NCBI GenBank assembly: GCA_032622095.1
Contig: CP136066.1
Span: 66,472,278 to 66,536,277, forward strand
Origin: Siphonodentalium dalli
Lineage: Eukaryota; Mollusca; Scaphopoda; Gadilida; Siphonodentaliidae
DNA length: 64,000 nt
Reading direction: 5' to 3'
The notes under the pieces were generated by a model. It was not told where the DNA came from. It made no database searches and saw only the letters and a program-made list of their open reading frames with translations. Below, piece by piece: positions 56,983-64,000 of this stretch (within the stretch, counting starts at the first letter, position 1; each line of letters starts with the position of its first letter). The position numbers and the translations under genes were made by a program.

Positions 56983-59076
56983 ATGAATGCATATGAACTA
57001 GCTTTCCCCATCAAAAGTCGACATATACCCAAAAAATTCATAAAACGCGAACCTTGGATGACATCTGGATTGATTAAGTCCAGTATTGTTAAGAACCAGC
57101 TATATTTACGCAAATTGAATAAACCCACGGAAACGAACGTAAATAAATATTTAAGTTATCGTACCTTATATAATAAACTAATCAGAAGGAGTAAACATAT
57201 ATACTATACAAATATTCTAGAAGTAAATAAAAATAACTTAAAGAAAACATGGGAAATACTTAAGGGTGCATTGAAGATAAATGGAAACACAAATAATAGC
57301 CCAAAGACCTTTACTGAAAACGGAATAGAACTTGAAAATTCCAAACTCATATCGGAAAAGTTCAATGACTTTTTTTCAAAAATTGGGCGGGAAACTAGCC
57401 AACTCAATGAAAATGAAAATGACTCTCATTTTACAGATTTTCTTCATAACCGCAAATCAGACGACATCAATTTCAAAATAATTCCAAACTCTATACAGGA
57501 GATCATCCTCACATGTTGCTCTATGACTGGGAAAGTATCAAGGGATTTCAATGGTCTATCAACTAAACTTATCAAGGAAACAATTGAGGTGATAGCCCCA
57601 GCATTATTGCATATTTTCAACTTGTCCTTAGAGCATGGAATAGTCCCTAACAAAATGAAAATTTCTAAAGTAGTCCCGATCCCAAAAAATAATATCACTC
57701 ATGAAATTTCCAACTACAGACCTATCAGCATTCTTCCAGCTGTCTCTAAACTTCTCGAAAAAATAATGCATAAACGATTATTAGACTTCTTAAATGAACA
57801 AAACATACTCTATAAACACCAATACGGCTTCCGTCCTAATCATTCAACCTTCCATCCTGTATTACACCTCCTCGATCAAGTTGTCTCAAAAAATGACAAG
57901 AGATTCCACTTTAGCTCTATTTCTCGACCTCTCAAAAGCATTTGACACGATAAATCACGATATTTTACTCCATAAACTAGACCACTATGGTATACGAGGC
58001 ACAGCATTCTCATGGTTTCAGAGCTATCTACAAAATAGAAGGCAATATGTTGAACTCAATGGTATTAAATCTAAATTAACGGAAGTGACGTGTGGAGTGC
58101 CCCAGGGATAAATTATGGGACCGATAATTTTCTTAATATACGTTAACGATATGTCAAATTCGACAACCATGGATATCTTATCATACGCGGACGATACGAC
58201 TCTAGTAGCTGGTGGAAAAGATGGCATCCTTGTAGAAAGTTATGTGAATAATGAGTTACGCAACATATTTGCTTGGTGCTGTAGCAATAAGTTAGTGATC
58301 AATACTAAAAAAGCAACTATATGCTAATACACCCAGAGAACAATGATGACAAATGGAACTTTATAAAGGTTTACTTAAATAATACAGAACTAAACAAGGT
58401 AGGAAATCTTGAGCACGAATCCTCCACAAAATTCTTAGGAATCCATATAGATGAAAACCTGACTTTCAAAAAACATGTGTCCTCTGTTTGTTCTAAAATG
58501 GTGAATGCCATATACCACATCAAAAAACTTAAACACTTCTTTCCTGGTAGCGCACTTAAAACATTATATTATGCTCTAATACAAAGCCATCTCGTTTACG
58601 GTATTCAAATATGGGGACACGTCCCTGCGGTCAAAAACATTTTCATGCTTCAAAAACGCGTGATGCGAGTTTTATGTAATAAGAAATATAGAAGCCACAC
58701 AGAACCTCTCTTTAAAAAAGAAAATATACTCAAAATCTACGACATCCACAAAGTACAAGCGGCTGTTTTCATGCATGATTGGTATCATATGCGTTTAATA
58801 GAATCATTCACCGACATGTTTACCAAACGCAAAACCGGACCAGAAACCCGGCAAAAGCACCCACTATTTAAAAAAAAAACAAGAACATCTTGGTCCCAAC
58901 AACTACCATTCCATTCTTTTCCAACTATATGGAACAATTTAGATAACGAATTTACATCATACCAATCCAGACACACATTCAAACGGCGTTTACATGCCGG
59001 TGGCATTAAAACATATGCTGCAACAATTAAATGCAACAATCAAAGATGTCCCGACTGTGTGGTAGCTCGTCAATAA
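56983..59076 (+). pseudogene. LINE reverse transcriptase and C-terminal region
   Basis: Frames 56983-57945, 57794-58111, 58115-58327 and 58321-59076 together cover the RT: SNYRPISILPAVSKLLEKIM, QYGFRPNHST, FLDLSKAFDTINHDILLHKL, GVPQG followed by a TAA where Ser is expected, MGPIIFLIYVNDM and SYADDTTLVAGG (YADD active site). The last frame has FLGIHIDENLTFKKHV and ALIQSHLVYGIQIWGH of the thumb and ends NNQRCPDC. It is unlike the 53-kb fragment's CSCG end, so it is a different lineage. Confidence 0.85.
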
Positions 59077-59441
59077 GTGACTTCCCCAATATCGCAATCA
59101 TCAACCTCACTCAGCATATTCCTACTCGACTTTCAAGGAACATCCCACTGACAAGAAAGAGACAAACCATCGAGTAACCAATAAGCGATTTATCTAGACG
59201 TATACCCTCCATGTATATAATCCAGTTAAATGCAACCATTGTGTGATACATAATTATATAGCCGTGCATTGTACAAGAAATCTTGACCGCCTATCGTAAA
59301 ATCTTTTCTTCTTTAAGGGGATGGCAGTAAGACAGTCTAGTCTGAGTATGCCACCCCCTCGAATATACAATATAATATTTGTCAAATGTATTATTCATTA
59401 ATATGTGTATATTGAAATAAAATATCCTATCCCATCCTATC

Positions 59442-60191
59442 CTACTCAAGTAAGGGTCGTATGTATGACAGGTAAAGTGTTTCTAGTGAGTTACGATTAA
59501 GGATATATTTTAATTTTCGTAACTGGGCGAGTCTAGAATTGGCACGATTACATAAATTTTCAATGTGAGTATTCCACGAAAAATCCTCATGCAGATCTAG
59601 TCCCAAATGCTTATGCGTATTTTGACCCAATGTGATAATTCGCCTCGTTTGGTCGCTGTTTTTAGCGAAAAACATAAGTTTTGTTTTGGAGGAATTAAAT
59701 GTGACCAGCCAATTATTAGCCCACTCGTTAATTGCAAGCATGTCCTGATTAATAGTTCGTTCTACTAGGTGCAAGTCTTTATGGCTTTGAAATAGACAGG
59801 TGTCGTCTGCGTAAAGTCGCGTTTTGTTGCAAACTTTATCCCCAATATCGTTGATATACATCAAAAATAACACAGGCCCCAGTACAGACCCTTGAGGAAC
59901 GCCAGCCGCAATTCTTTCGGATTGGGATGTTTCAGAATGTAATCGAACTCTTTGTGATCGACCACTAAGGTAGCTTTGAAACCACTTTAGCAGAATACCA
60001 TTTATTCCGTATCTGTTCATCTTTACAATAAGCCCATCATGCCAAACTTTATCGAAGGCCTTTGATACATCACAAAATACAGCACATGTCATAAGGTCAT
60101 CATCAATAGCCTTAAGTAAATTATGAAAAATTTCAATTAATTGACCCTCAGTACTATGGTTGGTCAGGAAACCTGATTGGTGTTCGTACAA
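59442..60191 (-). pseudogene. Second LINE: RT palm and thumb
   Basis: The frame has HQSGFLTNHST, AVFCDVSKAFDKVWHDGLI, AAGVPQGSVLGPVLFLMYIN and RLYADDTCLF (YADD active site), followed by HLGLDLHEDFSWNTHIENLC. Unlike the plus-strand LINE, GVPQGS is intact. This stretch is uninterrupted for 249 codons, so the copy is not very old. Confidence 0.85.
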
Positions 60192-61615
60192 AAGGTTGTT
60201 TTTGTTTAGGTGATCAAGGAGTTTTTTTTAAACGATTTATTCGAAAACTTTACTCATCACGCTAAGTAACGACACGGGCCTGTAATTGTTGGGGTTACTA
60301 GGGTCACCCCTTTTTGGGGATGGGTACAACCTCCGCTTTCTTCCATTCAGATGGGTATACAGATGTTTCTAGTGATAGTTTAAACAAGATATAAAGGGGT
60401 TTGCTTACTGTAGAATGTGTTTCCTTCAGCATACGATAGCTGATAATGTCGGGTCCGCTCGCCTTAATTGTGGGCAACTGTCTTAGTATGGTAGTAATGT
60501 CATCTTGGCAAATTTGTATATCGGATAATGTTTTGTCTGTTCGATATGCGAAATCAGGTACCTTCGATCCATTAACTTTGAGTGTACTATTCTCAACAAA
60601 TATACGATTCAAGAGTTCTGCCTTTTGTAGGTCGTCATTATATAAATTATCTTGGTATACAAGTGGAGGTATCTGTTTGTTTTGCGATGTATTCATAAAT
60701 TGTTTCACGATATGCCAAAACTGTTTTGTTTGCGTATTTACAGATAAAGACTCGCCAAGGTTCGACATGTATTCTTTTTTGGCGTACTTTTTCGCGTTAT
60801 TCACCTTGTTTCTCAAAATTTTAAATTTGTTCCAATCACTTTGCAAATTAGTTCTAAGGGCTTTCTTTCTCAACCGGTCACGTTGTCTTAACAATTGTCT
60901 CACTTTGCCGTCAAACCATGGTTTATCACGGGGTCGTATTGTGACATGATTATAAGGAATATACAATCGAGCTATTTCGAAATACTTTTGCATAAATTTA
61001 TCAAGGCACGTATTCATATCAACACTAGAGTTCGCCGACAATATATCGGACCATTTTGTTGCAGCTATTTCAGCGTTCATTCCATGAAAGTTTGCACGGG
61101 AATAGTTCCATACGGATCTTTTCCTAACGGGAGGCTCTTGGGTTTGCATTACAATTTCAACAGATGTAGCGTAATGATCGGACAATCGAAGATTTGATAC
61201 AGTCGGATTCATGAAGTTCGTCTCGTCGCTAACTAAAATCGGATCTATAATATAAGGGTTTGGGTTGTACATGTGACTCGAGTGGGTTCCGTAATAACAT
61301 TATGTAACTTGAATTTTGCTGTTATTTTTTGCAATGGGCCGATCTTCTTCAACATATCACAGTTTAGGTCCCCAACTATCACCAGAGCTGGGTTATATTC
61401 CAGGGCAGTTTAAATTTTTTCTTCCAATTTCTGCCAGTAGTCTGGCAGGCATTCCCTTTCTGATCTATATGCCATACATAGGATAAATTTGTTATTTGTC
61501 CACACTTCAAACCATAAAATATCGTCATTAAACTCTAGCCTATCCAAGCGATGGAATCCAGTTGTATTAAAAAAATATGCAATTATACCACCACCACAGT
61601 CTGATCTATCTTTAC
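59447..61615 (-). mobile_element. Second LINE, truncated at both ends
   Basis: On the minus strand it runs from the middle of the endonuclease (61615) to the RT thumb, stopping at YLSYIRPLLE exactly where the tail of the plus-strand LINE ends. Lesions are a TAA near 61413, frameshifts near 61265 and 60305, and two stops at about 60230-60245. The lost 3' part is not recognisable upstream of 55.9 kb. Confidence 0.8.
60304..61615 (-). pseudogene. Second LINE: endonuclease C-half, linker and RT start
   Basis: 61275-61615 encodes GGGIIAYFFN, NNKFILCMAYRSE and VIVGDLNCDML (catalytic Asp-Asn), then ITEPTRVT. The long frame 60304-61272 holds IIDPILVSDE, NLRLSDHYATSVEI (catalytic His), a basic linker (RQRDRLRKKALR) and the RT start ASGPDIISYRMLKE and WKKAEVVPIPKKG. 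NNYRPVSLL follows in another frame. Confidence 0.8.
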
Positions 61616-61619
61616 GAAT

Positions 61620-62190
61620 TGGAGGTTAACAACATAATGAATGAAGAGAGTGCCTGTAGCTATGATACATCGGTATGCACACTGAAACCAATACACTGTG
61701 GAAAGGGCTGTATACATGTATGCATTATTATTACCAGATGCTGATGGAAAATACAGAATGACTAAAGCCGAATTTGTTATTTTCAAAATTGTACCCTCCA
61801 ACAAAAAGGTTTACTTTTTCACTTCCATACGTAAATTTTTATGCAAGTAGTTTTGTAGCCGAATAAATTGAAAGTTGAAAAATGCAAATGGTTTCTGGAA
61901 GTCTGGTGTGAGTGGTGTCATTTTTTCCTTCTTGATTTGCATAGCTCAATTCCTGTAAATTTTCAATCTAAATAATTGAATAATTTCTGCATATTATGTC
62001 TGCTTGCGTTTGCTGCAAGTAGACACAATATAAAGAAATTAGTCTATTATTTAAATTGAAAATACACATGAAGTGAGCTACCTAATGAACTACAATATTA
62101 AAGGAAGGCTAGTGAATGAATATCTTCTCTGGGGAGCAGACTGGATGTATTTTGTAAAGGTGATGTTATAATTGAACAAACTCACTTATT
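61620..62190. other. No supported gene
   Basis: AT-rich sequence between the second LINE and the hAT remnant. Short frames carry no motif. Confidence 0.4.
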
Positions 62191-62196
62191 TTTCAG

Positions 62197-62932
62197 GTTA
62201 AGAAAATTGCCAGCTTTGTTGATGTCCATGAATCACGGATGCTCTTGTGCCAAACAATCCTCAACCAATAAGAAGAAAGGTTCCATTCAATGAAGGAAAA
62301 CGACCAATGCAATACAATATTAGAATATACTGAGTGGTTGGACAATCGATCGTGGCCCAGATATCGAAAGTTGAGATTGGATCAAGAGGAGACAGCGTAT
62401 GTGTTGTCATTCACGAACAAGGATGTTGAAGCGTTTAGTGAACATTTCAGAGTGCCACTCGTAGACAACAAGGTGAACGTAAAGTGTATAATTCCAGAGT
62501 TTGGGCGATTGAAGCTGATTCATGCAACTGCTGTGACTGATGTTCTAACAATAGAACCAGATCAGTTTTGGCCTTACACATATGCCAATTATAAGACTGA
62601 AGCTCCAAATGGTTGAGTTGGGTTTGTCTCTACCATTAACACAGGCAGTAGTAGACAACGGATTTTCAAGTAAGATGCGTATTCTCACTGATTGGCGGCA
62701 AAGTTTAAGTGAACAGTCAATAAATGACTATGGTTTTCTCAATCTGCAGTGGTCAGCTTCCGAAAGAGAAAGAACTAATTATTGAAGAAACAGCTAGAGA
62801 ATTTGTCAGTGGGAAAGACTTAAAGAACGTCGTATGAAGAAGCTAGCAAAAACTCTCGCCATTTTAAATTATTCTTCCTCTTCAGACTCAGATTCTGAGG
62901 ACCAGGGCTCAAGTGATATTACCGATAGCTAG
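62197..62932 (+). pseudogene. hAT-type transposase C-terminus, decayed
   Basis: After a good acceptor-like TTATTTTTCAG, the reading starts KIASFVDVHESRMLLCQTIL, meets a TAA near 62269, continues RFHSM and the 108-codon frame at 62290 (EYTEWLDNRSWP, IPEFGRLKLIHA), then shifts frame near 62605. The next part has NGFSSKMRILTDWRQSLSEQ, which matches the RGFS.MK.IKTDWR.SL block of the hAT C-terminal dimerisation region. A further shift leads to ELIIEETAREFV and an acidic Ser/Asp tail (SSSSDSDSEDQGSSD) to TAG at 62932. It resembles hAT-derived ZNF862-like genes as well as transposons; the breaks favour a dead transposon. Confidence 0.65.
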
Positions 62933-64000
62933 GTAGAAAACAGTTAACACAGTGCAAAAGGGACATTTAGTAAACATGTTGCTATATACTAGTAAAGTTT
63001 CTTGGTTGCAATGACTAAGTTACATGTAATAACTGTTTGGTATTGATCCAATCTAGTCATCTCTTCCATTCTAGTCATTTAATTAGCTTGTTATGTTATA
63101 TTTCAATGTTATTTGTCACTCTTCATTCATTTTTCATTACAAAGTTGCTAAATATCAATTAAAATTTGTTTGAATTTTAAATTGAATTAATTGAAAAATC
63201 TAGGATATGCATGGATATGCAAGAAAAAGTATTACATAACTCATATAAGAAATAGTAAGATATGATGTTCAGTACTCCTGTGTGGTACAGGTAACAAGTG
63301 AAATACGTGTGAAAATGCAGTTGTCTTCTATTTAAAACCACAATTCCACAGATGACATTGATAAGAATAGTATATGTTACCATGGAAATTTATTCCTCAA
63401 TCCATGGGATTTGATTCCGACTGAAATCTCCTGATTGAGGAATGAATGTCCATAGTAACACATACTACACTTAACAATAAAACAATGTTCTAAAATAATG
63501 AATTTGATATGCTTCAAAATGTCTCACTGGTACCAAATGGCCTTAGAATTACTCTCAGAAGAACCAAATTGAAAAAAAGTCCAGGGGGAGATGACCCCCA
63601 CCCCCCCCCCCCCCCGTAACCTCCATTGTGCACATGATCTTTCATAATATTCAACTTACTGTAAAACTTTTACTAACAGTGAAATTGTCTATTCAAAAAC
63701 ATGTGTTTCCATGAAAGTAAAACAAATCAGAACAGTTTCTCAATTGAAGATTTAAATTTGATTAATAATGAATATCTCCCTTATGAATTTGTCCATTTCA
63801 AAGTGGGATAAACTGCCAAATTTTGCGGAAAGGAGAGCCTCAGATTCACTCTCAGGGACTTCATTTTTCAAAATGTTCCCGGGGCAGGTCGCCCGGACCC
63901 CCACCGACCAGGGGGGGGACACCCCTCTCGTACTCTCCCAAACTCGGGCCTTCGGCCCTCGGGCTATACCTTCGGCATAGCGTGTTTTGATTCTAACCAC
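62933..64000. other. No supported gene; poly-C and short hairpins
   Basis: A poly-C run lies at 63597-63616. The last 120 bases are GC-rich, with two small hairpins (GGGCCTTCGGCCC and GCTATACCTTCGGCATAGC), and may be the edge of another repeat cut by the window end. Confidence 0.4.
63370..63465. repeat. 96-bp inverted repeat
   Basis: GTATATGTTACCATGGAAAT..TTCCTCAATC at 63370 is mirrored by GATTGAGGAATGAATGTCCA..GTAACACATAC at 63432-63465, with arms about 33 bases and a ~30-base loop. Confidence 0.75.

Larger units (their letters stand above)
55940..59446 (+). mobile_element. CR1/Jockey-group LINE, nearly full ORF2, dead
   Basis: In order: N-terminus, endonuclease, reverse transcriptase, C-terminal region, short 3' UTR and a tail of TCCTATCCCATCCTATCCTA. 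A repetitive non-poly(A) tail is typical of CR1-type LINEs. No ORF1 is seen, so the 5' end is probably truncated just before 55940. Five lesions: frameshifts near 56235, 56960, 57895 and 58322 and a TAA at 58109-58111. Confidence 0.85.

Noticed and set aside
52610-59446. One LINE split by another (52.6-53.5 plus 59.4-61.6 kb)
   Set aside because: The 59.4-kb fragment stops at PLLE and the 53-kb fragment picks up EYASPVW, which looked like one element cut in two. But the 53-kb fragment also carries its own version of the residues before EY (LLYLMIHSSIQE), so it is a separate copy.

Overview
This is a window of animal nuclear DNA that is AT-rich, intron-rich and full of repeats. It carries spliced exons with GT/AG sites, AATAAA signals, Helitrons, CR1/Jockey-type LINEs, a tRNA-like SINE, palindromic MITEs, a hAT remnant and several minisatellites. 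I see no operon, rRNA or intact tRNA. The repeat mix and the small secreted-peptide exons suggest a marine invertebrate, most likely a lophotrochozoan such as a mollusc, brachiopod or annelid. The sequence does not settle which. Little of the DNA codes for host protein, and every long ORF belongs to a decayed mobile element.

Layout, 0-24 kb. Three head-to-tail non-autonomous Helitrons (0.6-4.0 kb, plus strand) face three more in the opposite orientation (9.3-11.85 kb). Between them lie a LINE 3' fragment, a 163-bp palindrome and a signal-peptide exon (7.1 kb). That exon can be joined in phase to a terminal exon at 13.64 kb, encoding a glycine-rich secreted precursor with a furin-type site. 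A segmental duplication (12.1-13.8 and 20.9-22.4 kb) carries a second version of the terminal exon, followed by a third, broken unit. Tandem repeats, TA-flanked palindromes and a TTAA-flanked piggyBac-like MITE fill the space between.

26-34 kb is the most interesting part. An 8.0-kb element begins and ends with inverted ACGAACATGA termini and has long (about 0.8-0.9 kb) inverted repeats built from a ~131-bp tandem unit. Inside is one intronless minus-strand gene (27.28-32.69 kb) of the multicopy invertebrate 'GCDTTS' family. Its C-terminal half has motifs in the order of a FEN1/XPG nuclease (VFDG, GDADTLIV, ADDTD, GCDTTS), followed by a cysteine-rich CXC-like tail. The copy is dead: it has several frameshifts and stops, and a 964-bp MITE with a clean 9-bp target duplication splits the nuclease domain.

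34-52 kb is mostly intergenic or intronic. It contains a large inverted repeat (37.5-38.9 kb), dispersed duplications, a minus-strand two-exon secreted-peptide candidate (exons at 45.6 and 41.3 kb, the latter with a polyadenylation signal), another possible secreted peptide exon at 47.0 kb and a minisatellite at 49.1 kb.

52-64 kb is a retroelement cluster. A LINE 3' end (52.6-53.6 kb, minus) is interrupted by a 75-bp insert with a 14-bp target duplication. A nearly full CR1/Jockey-like LINE (55.9-59.4 kb, plus) has a short repeat tail that abuts a second, truncated LINE (59.4-61.6 kb, minus). A hAT-type transposase C-terminus (62.2-62.9 kb) follows. All are degenerate. A 12-base word, AACGCTCTTTAT, recurs in three unrelated repeat families here and may be a shared promoter-like motif.
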